Assembly: GCF_946885725.1 (NCBI RefSeq)
Contig: NZ_CAMPGZ010000051.1
Location: 1 to 21,639 of the forward strand
Reading direction: 5' to 3'
Origin: an uncultured Nocardioides sp.
Lineage (GTDB): Bacteria; Actinomycetota; Actinomycetes; Propionibacteriales; Nocardioidaceae
Length of the DNA stretch: 21,639 nt
Both the position numbers and the translations under genes were made by a program. Below the pieces are notes generated by a model that was not told the DNA's origin, made no database searches, and worked only from the letters and a program-made list of their open reading frames with translations. Positions 14,565 to 21,639 of this stretch are shown here, in pieces. How positions within the stretch are numbered: position 1 is the stretch's first letter; every line of letters begins with the position of its first letter.

Positions 14565-17174
14565 GTGCCGCCTCTTCCCGACGCACCCGTCGCCGTCCCG
14601 CATGCTCCTGAGCAGCACGCGCCGGACGGGCGCTTCTGGGTCGACCTGCGCCGGCACGGGGACCATCCCGCGGTCGTCACGGACACCGGCACGACCGTCT
14701 CCTACGCCGACCTGGCCGACCGGGTCGACGACCTGGCGGCACAGCTGGGCGGCAACCGGCGACTGGTGCTCCTCGCCGGCGAGAACGACCTGGACTCCCT
14801 CGTCGGCTACCTCGCCGCGCTGCAGGGCGGCCACCCGGTGCTGCTCCTGCCGGGTGACAACGCCGGCCACCTCGAGGCCGTGGTTGCGGCGTACGACCCC
14901 GACGTCGTGCTCGACGCGCACGGCCTGCACGAGCGCCGGCCCGGTACTCGGCACGACTTGCACCCCGACCTCGCCCTGCTGCTGTCCACCTCCGGCTCCA
15001 CCGGCAGCCCCAAGCTGGTCCGGCTCTCGCACACCAACCTGGCGAGCAACGCCCGCGCCATCGCGACGTACCTCGGCATCCGCCCGGCCGACGTCGCCGC
15101 CACCACGCTGCCGCTGCACTACTGCTACGGCCTGAGCGTGGTGAACAGCCACCTGGCCGCCGGCGCCTCGCTGTTCCTCACCGGGCTGTCCGTGGTCGAC
15201 GCCTGCTTCTGGGACGCGGTCCGCGCGCACCGGGTCTCGTCGTTCGCCGGCGTGCCCTACACGTTCGAGCTGCTCGACCGGGTCGGCTTCACCCGGATGG
15301 ACCTGCCGTCGCTGCGCTACGTCACGCAGGCCGGTGGGCGGCTGGCGCCCGAGCGGGTGCGTGGCTACGCCGAGGCCGGCCGGGAGCGGGGGTGGGACCT
15401 GTTCGTCATGTACGGCCAGACCGAGGCCACCGCCCGGATGGCCTACCTTCCGCCGGACCTCGCGGCCGACTGCGCCGGCGCGATCGGTGTCCCCGTGCCG
15501 GGCGGCTCCTTCCGGCTCGAGCCGGTGCCCGAGCGGCCCCTGGACGCCGCCCTCGACGCAGGGACGGAGCTCTCCGTCGGCGAGCTCGTCTACCGCGGCG
15601 ACAACGTGATGCTCGGCTACGCCACCCGCCCCGAGGATCTCGCCCGCGGGCGCGACGTCGAGGAGCTGCGCACCGGTGACGTCGCGCGCCGCCGGCCCGA
15701 CGGGATGCTCGAGATCGTCGGGCGGCGCAGCCGGTTCGCGAAGGTCTTCGGCGTCCGGGTCGACCTCGACCAGGTCGAGCGGCTGTACGGCGAGCGCGGG
15801 CACGTCGTGCACGTCGCCGACCTCGGCGACCGGCTGCTGCTCGGCGTCGACGCGAGCGCGCGCCCGGCCGATCCCGAGGTGCTGCGCGCCGTCGCCAAGG
15901 AGGTCGTGGGCCTACCCCGGACGGCCGTCCAGGTGCTGGCGCTGCCGGAGGTGCCGCGGCTGCCTTCGGGCAAGACCGACTACCGCACGCTGGTCGGCCT
16001 CGCCGCCGAACGGTCCCGGAAGCCCCCGGTCGGGGCGAGAGAGACCGTCGTCGAGGACCGCGGCGCCGCGCTGCGAGCCGCCCTCGCGCAGGTGCTCGGC
16101 CGCGACGTCACCGACGCCGACACGTTCGTCGGTCTCGGTGGCGACTCGCTGTCCTACGTCGAGGCGTCGACCCGGGTCGAGGCCGTGCTCGGCACGCTGC
16201 CCGCCGGCTGGCACACCACCCCGGTGGGCGAGCTCGCCGGCCGGCCCGCCACGCCGGCGCGTCGCGGCCGCACGCTCGAGACCAACGTGCTGCTCCGCGC
16301 TCTGGCGATCGTGATGATCGTCGGCACGCACGCCAACCTCTTCGTCGCCGTCGGCGGTGCGCACGTTCTGCTCGCCGTGGCCGGCTTCAACTTCGGCCGC
16401 TTCCACCTCACCGAAACGCCCCGCCTGGAGCGGGTCCGGCACGTGCTCGGCAGCGTCGCCCGGATCGCCGTACCGTCCACGGTCTGGCTCGCCGGAGTTG
16501 CGGTGCTGACCGGCGACATCGGCTGGCGCAACGTGCTTCTGCTCAACAGCGTGCTCGGGCCGCGGTCGTGGACCGAGCCCGCCTGGTGGTACTGGTTCGT
16601 CGAGGTTCTCGTCTGGACGCTCGTCGCGCTCGCCGCCTGTCTCGCCGTGCCGTGGGTCGACCGGGCCGAGCGTCGCTGGTCGTTCTGGCTGCCGTTCGGG
16701 CTCGCCGCGGCCGGTCTGCTCACGAGGTACGACGTCGTCGAGCTCTCCGGCGGCGACGAGATCCACCGTGGCACGGTGGTGTTCTGGCTGTTCGCGCTCG
16801 GCTGGGCCACGGTCAAGGCCGACCGGGTCGCCCATCGGGTCCTCGTGTCGTTGATGGTGGTGGCGAGCGTGCCGGGCTTCTTCGGCGACACCGCCCGTGA
16901 GGTGGTGGTCGTCGCGGGCCTGCTGCTGCTCGTGTGGCTGCCGGCGGTGCGCGTGCCCGGTGCGGTCGCGCGCGTCGTGGGGGTGCTGGCCTCGGCGTCG
17001 CTGTACGTCTACCTCGCGCACTGGCAGGTCTACCCGCACCTCGAGGACGACGCCCCGCTGCTCGCGACGCTGCTCAGCCTGCTGGCCGGGATCGCGTTCT
17101 GGAAGGTCAGCGGCCGCGTCGGCGGCTTGCTCGCCCGGACCGGGCAGAACACACACGCGGGCCCCCGGCCGTAG
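14565..17174 (+). CDS. Fused adenylation domain - carrier protein - membrane acyltransferase
   Basis: An 869-aa multidomain protein. The ANL adenylation domain (about 20-480) has STSGSTGSPKLV (141-152), MYGQTEATARM (282-292), TGDVARRRPDG (370-380), GRRSRFAKVFGVRVDLDQVE (386-405) and the catalytic lysine K470 in LPSGKTDYR. A carrier domain (about 495-560) has S528 in GLGGDSLSYVE for phosphopantetheine. The C-terminal acyltransferase-3-like membrane domain (about 570-855) starts RALAIVMIVGTHANLF (H589) and spans many helices. The likely role is to activate an acid, load it on the carrier and pass it to a membrane or exported acceptor. The iron box just upstream points to expression under iron limitation, perhaps siderophore or envelope modification. 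No other siderophore gene lies in this window. Start is GTG. Confidence 0.9.
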   Translation: MPPLPDAPVAVPHAPEQHAPDGRFWVDLRRHGDHPAVVTDTGTTVSYADLADRVDDLAAQLGGNRRLVLLAGENDLDSLVGYLAALQGGHPVLLLPGDNAGHLEAVVAAYDPDVVLDAHGLHERRPGTRHDLHPDLALLLSTSGSTGSPKLVRLSHTNLASNARAIATYLGIRPADVAATTLPLHYCYGLSVVNSHLAAGASLFLTGLSVVDACFWDAVRAHRVSSFAGVPYTFELLDRVGFTRMDLPSLRYVTQAGGRLAPERVRGYAEAGRERGWDLFVMYGQTEATARMAYLPPDLAADCAGAIGVPVPGGSFRLEPVPERPLDAALDAGTELSVGELVYRGDNVMLGYATRPEDLARGRDVEELRTGDVARRRPDGMLEIVGRRSRFAKVFGVRVDLDQVERLYGERGHVVHVADLGDRLLLGVDASARPADPEVLRAVAKEVVGLPRTAVQVLALPEVPRLPSGKTDYRTLVGLAAERSRKPPVGARETVVEDRGAALRAALAQVLGRDVTDADTFVGLGGDSLSYVEASTRVEAVLGTLPAGWHTTPVGELAGRPATPARRGRTLETNVLLRALAIVMIVGTHANLFVAVGGAHVLLAVAGFNFGRFHLTETPRLERVRHVLGSVARIAVPSTVWLAGVAVLTGDIGWRNVLLLNSVLGPRSWTEPAWWYWFVEVLVWTLVALAACLAVPWVDRAERRWSFWLPFGLAAAGLLTRYDVVELSGGDEIHRGTVVFWLFALGWATVKADRVAHRVLVSLMVVASVPGFFGDTAREVVVVAGLLLLVWLPAVRVPGAVARVVGVLASASLYVYLAHWQVYPHLEDDAPLLATLLSLLAGIAFWKVSGRVGGLLARTGQNTHAGPRP

Positions 17175-17186
17175 CCGGGGACCCGC
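17157..17186. terminator. Long G/C hairpin spanning the acyltransferase stop codon
   Basis: The arms 17157-17169 and 17174-17186 pair at 12 of 13 positions around a CGTA loop; the only mismatch is C17162/A17181. The TAG stop (17172-17174) lies in the loop and first stem base. There is no T tract. It lies between two convergent genes and may act in both directions. Confidence 0.55.
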
Positions 17187-17192
17187 GCGGCC

Positions 17193-17213
17193 CTCCCCAG
17201 GTCTGGTGGGGGG
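17193..17213. terminator. Second hairpin abutting the membrane-protein stop
   Basis: CTCCCCA (17193-17199) pairs with TGGGGGG (17207-17213), including one G-T wobble, around a 7-base loop. It directly follows the minus-strand gene's stop at 17214. It probably ends the sigma-factor operon, complementing the hairpin at 17157-17186. The stem is short and the call is tentative. Confidence 0.35.
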
Positions 17214-17975
17214 TCAGGGGCGCTCGCCCTGTGCCTGACCTCCCTGGGCCCGCTTGCCTTGGCCGGCCTCGTCGGCCTTGGCCTTGCCCTGCGCGCCCGG
17301 CTCCTCCGGGCGGCCGGCGTGGGCGCGGCCCTCGGCGCTCCTGCCCTCAGAGGCCAGGCCCGAGATCTCGGCACCCTTGTCGGCGCCCTCGCCGTCGGTG
17401 GTCCGTGCCGTCTCCGAGACGGTCTGGCCGTGCTCGGACGCCTCGGGCAGCTCCCTCTCGGCGCTCTCCTCGGTCGTGCCGGCGGCAGGCTCCGTGGTCT
17501 CGTCGACCTCGCTCTCGCTCTCGGTCGTCTCGATCGGGTCTGTCTCGGTGGCGTCGGCGTCCTCGTCCGGGGCGCCCGCCTCCGCGGACTTGCCACGGGT
17601 GTCCGCGTGACCGGCGCTGTGGGCGTTCGGGCCGGGGACCTCGACCCCGACGGTGTCGAGCCAGGTCTTCGCGGTGTCCTGGGCGGCACCGGGCAGCACG
17701 CCGGCGGCGGCGCCACCGACACCGGCGGCGAGCAGGACACCGGCACCGAGGCCTGCCGCGACGGCGGCGCGAACGGGGGACAGGGGACGCATCGAGAACC
17801 TCCGACGGGAGCTGGCTTCGCGGAAGGCAGCCAGCGCCTCCTGCTCGCCGGGCAGCGGACCGGACCCGGCCGGCGCCGCGGCAGCAGCGAGCAGAGCACG
17901 GACCCGCGGGTCGTGCTCGGTCTCGTCGGACAGCCGGCTCACCATGTCACTCCAGTCATCGCTTCTCGCCGTCAT
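17214..17975 (-). CDS. Single-pass membrane protein with long disordered tail, next to an ECF sigma factor
   Basis: A 253-aa protein. The cytoplasmic part (1-65) contains DDWSDMVSRLSDETEHDPRV and a basic stretch RRRFSMR. One transmembrane helix follows (about 68-95, Ala/Gly/Val-rich), then a low-complexity extracytoplasmic tail: acidic Glu/Thr/Ser-rich at about 130-195 and Gly/Lys/Gln/Ala-rich at 220-253. The HxxxCxxC signature of zinc anti-sigma domains is absent. The start is 4 bp after the sigma-factor stop, so the two are co-transcribed; by position it may regulate the sigma factor or act as a surface sensor (inference). I recognise no family. The ATG at 17975 was chosen over a long upstream extension that only shadows the sigma gene. 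Confidence 0.78.
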   Translation of the reverse strand: MTARSDDWSDMVSRLSDETEHDPRVRALLAAAAAPAGSGPLPGEQEALAAFREASSRRRFSMRPLSPVRAAVAAGLGAGVLLAAGVGGAAAGVLPGAAQDTAKTWLDTVGVEVPGPNAHSAGHADTRGKSAEAGAPDEDADATETDPIETTESESEVDETTEPAAGTTEESAERELPEASEHGQTVSETARTTDGEGADKGAEISGLASEGRSAEGRAHAGRPEEPGAQGKAKADEAGQGKRAQGGQAQGERP

Positions 17976-17979
17976 CGCG

Positions 17980-18534
17980 TTACACCCGGTCCGTCGTACG
18001 TCGTTCGTCGAGCACGGCGGCGAGCCGCTTGAGGCCTCGGTGCACGGCCACCCGCACGGCACCGGGGCGCTTGCCCAGCACCATGGCCGTGGTCGGCACG
18101 TCCAGCCCCGCGACGTGCCGGAGCAGCACCGCCTCGGCCTGGTCACGGGGCAGCGAGGCCACCAGGCGGAGCGCCTCCTCGGTCGTGGCCAGCTCGCCGA
18201 CGGCCGCCGGTACATCGTCGGGGGCCGGCCGGTCCGCGAGCTCCTCGTGCGCGTCGACGGGCATCGGCGCGCGGTACTCCTTGCGCTGGGCGTCGCGCAG
18301 CCGCGCGTGCCCGATCGTGAACACCCAGGCCCGGAAGCCGTTCTCGTCGCCCTCGAAGCGGTGCAGGTCGCGCACGACGCACGCCCACGTCTCACCTGCC
18401 GCGTCCTCGGCGACAGGGCCGCCGATCGTCGTCAGGTAGCGGAGCAGCGCCGGTTGCACCGACCGGAACAGCTGCACGAACGCCGCCTCGTCGCCGTTCC
18501 TGGCCGCGGCCAGCAGCTTCGCGAATTCCGGCAT
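17980..18534 (-). CDS. ECF-type RNA polymerase sigma factor
   Basis: A 184-aa sigma-70 family factor of the extracytoplasmic-function kind. Region 2 spans about 14-85 (DEAAFVQLFRSVQPALLRYL, then NGFRAWVFTIGHARLRDAQRK for -10 recognition). Region 4 spans about 122-172 (SLPRDQAEAVLLRHVAGLDV, then TAMVLGKRPGAVRVAVHRGLKRL as the -35-binding HTH). There is no region 1.1 or 3. Two Met codons compete for the start. I chose 18534 because GGGGAGGG then lies 6 nt upstream; the ATG at 18540 would abut it with no spacing. The membrane protein that follows by 4 bp is the likely partner. The target promoters and the signal are unknown. Confidence 0.93.
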   Translation of the reverse strand: MPEFAKLLAAARNGDEAAFVQLFRSVQPALLRYLTTIGGPVAEDAAGETWACVVRDLHRFEGDENGFRAWVFTIGHARLRDAQRKEYRAPMPVDAHEELADRPAPDDVPAAVGELATTEEALRLVASLPRDQAEAVLLRHVAGLDVPTTAMVLGKRPGAVRVAVHRGLKRLAAVLDERRTTDRV

Positions 18535-18611
18535 GTGCATCCCTCCCCGAGACTGCCGGGCAGACTACGTGCCGCCGCCCGGGAAAGGTCAACCCCCGGA
18601 TACTTCGTCGG

Positions 18612-19490
18612 TCAGCGCCCGACCCGCTCGATCAACGCCATCGCGTCGTGCGGGGCGTAGCCCTTCATGTCGTTGTCGAAGTACACGTACACGTCGCAGC
18701 CGTCGTCGGCCCAGCCGCGCACCTTCTCGGCCCAGGAGTCCAGTGCCTTCGGCGTGTAGCCGCTGGCGTAGAGCTCCTTGTCGCCGTGCAGCCGCACGTA
18801 GACGTGGTCGGAGGTGACTGCGTCGAGCTTCGGCCAGCGACCGGCCGTGTCAGCGACGACCAGTGCGACGTCGTGCTCACGGAGCAGGGCGATCAGCTCG
18901 TCGCAGCGTTCCTGGAACGACGCGTGCCGCACCTCGAGGGCGTGCCGCAGGTGCATGTCCCGGATGTCGTCCGGAACGGTGGTGAGCGCGCGGTCGTCGG
19001 GCACCTTGGCGTCGTGCCCGGCTGCGAGCTCGGCGGCCTGCTGCGCGGTGCGCGGGAGCAGGTCGAAGAAGTTGGCCAGCCGCTCCTCGTCGTACCCCAG
19101 GTTCGGTGGCAGCTGCCAGAGGAAGGGTCCGGTCTTGCGGCCGAGTGCCAGCACGCCGGAGGCGTAGAAGTTGGCCAGCGGCGTCTCGACGTCGGCCAGC
19201 TTCTTCATGTGGGTGATGAAGCGCCCGCCCTTGATCGCGAACACGAAGTCGTCCGGGGTCTGGTCGCGCCAGGCGGCGTACGACGACGGCCGCTGCAGTG
19301 AGTAGAACGACCCGTTGATCTCGATGCTGGTGAGGTGCTCGGCGGCGTACTTCAGCTCGTCCTTCTGCCGTAGGCCGGCGGGGTAGAAGTCGCCGCGCCA
19401 CGCGGGATAGGTCCATCCGGAGATCCCCACGTGAATGCGACCCACCTCACGAGGGTATTCATATGGGTGGTGCCAGGGCCGGACCGTCAT
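18612..19490 (-). CDS. DUF72 (YecE-like) domain protein
   Basis: A DUF72 TIM-barrel protein of 292 aa. Typical motifs: [21 protein letters not shown] near the N-terminus, the [10 protein letters not shown] strand, [22 protein letters not shown], the central ALEVRHASF, and late [17 protein letters not shown] and [20 protein letters not shown]. The family is widespread but has no established biochemical role, and this protein adds no extra domain. Start choice is uncertain: ATG 19490 gives a 15-residue leader before the conserved block, while GTG 19445 begins it directly; neither has a strong ribosome site. It is divergent from mshA across 90 bp, and its 3' end lies about 77 bp from the sigma-factor start. 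Confidence 0.92.
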   Translation of the reverse strand: MTVRPWHHPYEYPREVGRIHVGISGWTYPAWRGDFYPAGLRQKDELKYAAEHLTSIEINGSFYSLQRPSSYAAWRDQTPDDFVFAIKGGRFITHMKKLADVETPLANFYASGVLALGRKTGPFLWQLPPNLGYDEERLANFFDLLPRTAQQAAELAAGHDAKVPDDRALTTVPDDIRDMHLRHALEVRHASFQERCDELIALLREHDVALVVADTAGRWPKLDAVTSDHVYVRLHGDKELYASGYTPKALDSWAEKVRGWADDGCDVYVYFDNDMKGYAPHDAMALIERVGR

Positions 19491-19580
19491 GCGGGCCCCG
19501 TGTCGGAGAGCCGCGGGAATAGGCCAGGATCGGGCCTGGTTCACCACGTGGACCAGACCCGGACACGGCAGGAGCAGTGC

Positions 19581-20864
19581 ATGGTGCAGTCGGCGCGACG
19601 CCGTGAGCACGGTCGGGTGGCGATGATCAGCCTGCACACCTCGCCGTTGGACCAGCCGGGCACCGGCGACGCCGGCGGAATGAACGTCTACGTGCTCGAG
19701 CTCGCCAAGCGCCTCGCCGCTCGCAACATCGAGGTCGAGATCTACACGCGGGCCACCTCGTCGTCGCTGCCCCAGATCGTGCGCGCCCACGACGGCATCT
19801 CCGTCCGGCACGTGCACGCCGGTCCGTTCGAGGGGCTGACCAAGAACGAGCTGCCCGGCCAGCTCTGCGTGTTCGCCCGCGAGGTGCTGCGCGCCGAGGC
19901 CCAGCACGACCAGGGCTGGTACGACGTCATCCACTCGCACTACTGGCTCTCCGGCCAGGTCGGCGCGCTGGTGCGCGACCGGTGGGGCGTGCCGCTGGCG
20001 CACTCGATGCACACGATGGCCAAGGTCAAGAACGCCTCGCTCGCCGAGGGTGACACGCCCGAGCCCGAGGGCCGCGTGATCGGCGAGGAGCAGGTGGTCG
20101 AGGCCGCCGACATGCTGATCGCCAACACCGAGGACGAGGCCAAGCAGCTGATCAACCTCTACGACGCCGAGCCGTCGCGGGTCGAGGTCGTGCACCCCGG
20201 TGTCGACCTCGACGTGTTCCACCCGACGATCGGCGCGCGCAGCCGGCTCGGCCTCCCCGAGGACGCGGTCGTGCTGATGTTCGCCGGCCGCATCCAGCCG
20301 CTCAAGGCGCCCGACATCCTGCTGCGCGCCGTCCGCCTCATGCTCGACCGCGACCCCGACCTGCGTCGGCGTCTCGTCGTGCCGGTCGTCGGTGGTCCGT
20401 CGGGCAGCGGGCTCGACCATCCCGAGTCGCTCGCTCAGCTCGCCGACTCGCTCGGCATCGCGGACGTCGTGCGCTTCGTCCCGCCGGTGGCGCAAGCCGT
20501 GCTCGCGGACTGGTACTCCGCCGCGACGCTCGTCTGCGTCCCGTCGTACAACGAGAGCTTCGGGCTCGTCGCCGTCGAAGCCCAGGCCACCGGCACTCCC
20601 GTGGTCGCCGCCGCCGTCGGCGGGCTCACCACGGTCGTGCAGGACCAGCGCTCCGGCCTGCTCGTGGACAGCCACGACCCGGAGGACTACGCGCGCGCCA
20701 TGCGCCGCATCGTCGCCGAGCCGGGCTTCCGCGACGAGCTGTCTCGGGGCGCGCTGCTGCACGCCCAGGACTTCGCCTGGGAACGCACCGCCGAGCGCAC
20801 GATCGAGGTCTACCGCCAGGCCGTCCGGGCGATGCGCGACGACCTCGCGCGGGTCGCCGGGTGA
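19581..20864 (+). CDS. mshA: D-inositol-3-phosphate glycosyltransferase MshA
   Basis: GT4-family glycosyltransferase of 427 aa that joins GlcNAc from UDP-GlcNAc to 1D-myo-inositol 3-phosphate, the first committed step of mycothiol synthesis in actinobacteria. Landmarks: [28 protein letters not shown] near the N-terminus (nucleotide-sugar fold), [25 protein letters not shown], the [15 protein letters not shown] block, and the C-terminal [21 protein letters not shown] with the E-x7-E donor-binding arrangement. The open frame begins upstream, but ATG 19581 has AGGAG at good spacing and fits the family N-terminus. The YbjN-domain gene overlaps its stop by 4 bp, so the pair is translationally coupled. 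Mycothiol genes mshB, mshC and mshD are not in this window. Confidence 0.95.
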   Translation: MVQSARRREHGRVAMISLHTSPLDQPGTGDAGGMNVYVLELAKRLAARNIEVEIYTRATSSSLPQIVRAHDGISVRHVHAGPFEGLTKNELPGQLCVFAREVLRAEAQHDQGWYDVIHSHYWLSGQVGALVRDRWGVPLAHSMHTMAKVKNASLAEGDTPEPEGRVIGEEQVVEAADMLIANTEDEAKQLINLYDAEPSRVEVVHPGVDLDVFHPTIGARSRLGLPEDAVVLMFAGRIQPLKAPDILLRAVRLMLDRDPDLRRRLVVPVVGGPSGSGLDHPESLAQLADSLGIADVVRFVPPVAQAVLADWYSAATLVCVPSYNESFGLVAVEAQATGTPVVAAAVGGLTTVVQDQRSGLLVDSHDPEDYARAMRRIVAEPGFRDELSRGALLHAQDFAWERTAERTIEVYRQAVRAMRDDLARVAG

Positions 20865-21382
20865 GCGCCGACGGCCTTCCGGCGGAGCAGCTGCGGGCGA
20901 TCGAGACCGTCCGCGCCACGCTCGCCGACAGCGACCTGGAGTGGAAAGAGATCTCCACCGGCGTCTTCACCGTCGTACTTCCCGGTGAGCGCAAGCTGCA
21001 GACACCCGTCCGCCTCGACGTCGGCCGGCATGCACTCGGGGTGCACGCCTTCGTGGCGCGGCACCCGGACGAGAACCACGAGCGCGTCTACCGCTGGCTC
21101 CTCGAGCGCAACCTCAAGCTCTTCGGTGTCGCGTTCGCCGTCGACCACCTCGGCGACATCTACCTCGACGGACGGCTGCCGCTCTCGACCGTCACGCCCG
21201 AGGAGGTCGACCGGCTGCTGGGCGCCGTACTCACCTACTCCGACGAGTCGTTCAACAGCATCCTCGAGCTCGGCTTCGCCTCGTCGATCCGCAAGGAGTG
21301 GGAGTGGCGGCTCGCGCGCGGCGAGTCGACGCGCAACCTCGAGGCGTTCAAGGCACTGCGTCCCTCTGAAGCCCGGGACTGA
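20861..21382 (+). CDS. YbjN-domain protein
   Basis: A 173-aa protein of the YbjN domain family, related in fold to type III secretion chaperone-like proteins. Characteristic parts: an N-terminal helix and beta strand ([17 protein letters not shown]), the helix-rich [36 protein letters not shown] block, and a C-terminal helical stretch with [26 protein letters not shown]. The GTG start overlaps the mshA stop (GTGA), so the two are co-translated; this neighbourhood recurs in actinobacteria from my general knowledge. Its role is not established. A link to mycothiol or redox regulation is only suggested by position. Confidence 0.88.
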   Translation: MSADGLPAEQLRAIETVRATLADSDLEWKEISTGVFTVVLPGERKLQTPVRLDVGRHALGVHAFVARHPDENHERVYRWLLERNLKLFGVAFAVDHLGDIYLDGRLPLSTVTPEEVDRLLGAVLTYSDESFNSILELGFASSIRKEWEWRLARGESTRNLEAFKALRPSEARD

Positions 21383-21442
21383 CCTGAACCTGCACAACGG
21401 GACCTGCCCGCCTCGCCCCGGAGATCGCCCAGCCCGCCGCAG

Positions 21443-21639
21443 TCAGGCCCAGCCGGTGCCGACGGATACCGGCCGCGGCACTTCCTCGGACGTGTCGGAA
21501 GGCGCATCGTCGTCGGCTGCGGGCGCGTCGGTGTCCAGGAGTTCTGCTGAAACGCGATCCGCTGCGTCATCGGCCGAATGAGCGTCGCTGCGGTCGAGCT
21601 CGGTCGTGTCACTGACGCCGGTCGTTGCGGACGGCGTGG
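21443..21639 (-). CDS. 3' end of an acidic protein of unknown function, cut by window edge
   Basis: An open frame enters from the right edge on the minus strand and gives 64 residues before TGA at 21443-21445. The tail is rich in Asp, Ala, Thr and Ser: fragments include SDTTELDRSDAHSADDAADR, LLDTDAPAADDDAPSD, and the end VPRPVSVGTGWA. Such acidic disordered tails are common at protein C-termini in actinobacteria. No domain is visible, so no function is proposed. It is tail-to-tail with the YbjN gene, 60 bp away. The rest of the gene is outside the window. The alternative is that this is non-coding; codon use is consistent with coding but the fragment is short. Confidence 0.5.
   Translation of the reverse strand, partial: TPSATTGVSDTTELDRSDAHSADDAADRVSAELLDTDAPAADDDAPSDTSEEVPRPVSVGTGWA

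Noticed and set aside
17214..17560. Possible tandem repeat in the Glu/Gly/Lys-rich tail of the membrane protein
   Set aside because: Composition is biased but I see no regular repeat unit at nucleotide or residue level.
17976..18395. N-terminal extension of the sigma-adjacent membrane protein
   Set aside because: It is the sigma-factor gene read in another frame; the ATG at 17975 fits operon spacing.

Overview
The window is very GC-rich, densely packed DNA with strong third-position G/C bias. It carries an mshA homologue (mycothiol synthesis, an actinobacterial trait) followed by a YbjN-domain gene, so the source is a high-GC actinomycete. A Nocardioides-like organism is my guess but is not proven by the sequence. 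I found no tRNA, rRNA, CRISPR array or insertion sequence, and no gene-free stretch longer than about 130 bases.

Layout. 1-1837 (-): TypA/BipA GTPase, cut at the left edge. 1919-10267: a catabolic locus built around an IclR regulator. On the minus strand a probable operon runs CoA-transferase, citryl-CoA-lyase-like enzyme, LigB-type extradiol dioxygenase, LigA-type subunit, MDR oxidoreductase. On the plus strand a divergent pair encodes an amidohydrolase and an FAD aromatic hydroxylase. 10302-13633: unrelated single genes (sirtuin, Asp/Glu racemase, protealysin-like M4 protease with an emfourin-like tail, small membrane protein). 13742-14491: SDR oxidoreductase. 14565-17174: a fused adenylation/carrier/membrane acyltransferase protein behind a DtxR/IdeR-type iron box. 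17214-18534 (-): ECF sigma factor and a single-pass membrane partner. 18612-19490 (-): DUF72 protein. 19581-21382: mshA and a YbjN-domain gene. 21443-21639 (-): 3' end of an acidic unknown gene.

How the genes may work together. The catabolic locus reads as a peripheral-to-central aromatic or heteroaromatic pathway: amidohydrolase (deamination or hydrolysis), flavin hydroxylation, extradiol ring opening, then CoA activation and Claisen-type cleavage of a tricarboxylate-like product. A nearly identical palindrome (ACGGACAT-NN-GTCCGCA) lies ahead of both divergent units, on either side of the iclR gene, and is the best candidate IclR operator. Two enzymes of the operon appear to lack a residue expected at the active site: the Glu metal ligand of LigB and the Asp of the citrate-synthase fold. 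The chemistry may therefore differ from the textbook families.

The other standout loci are the iron-box-controlled, probably leaderless adenylation-carrier-acyltransferase gene and the protease fused to a homologue of its own family's inhibitor.
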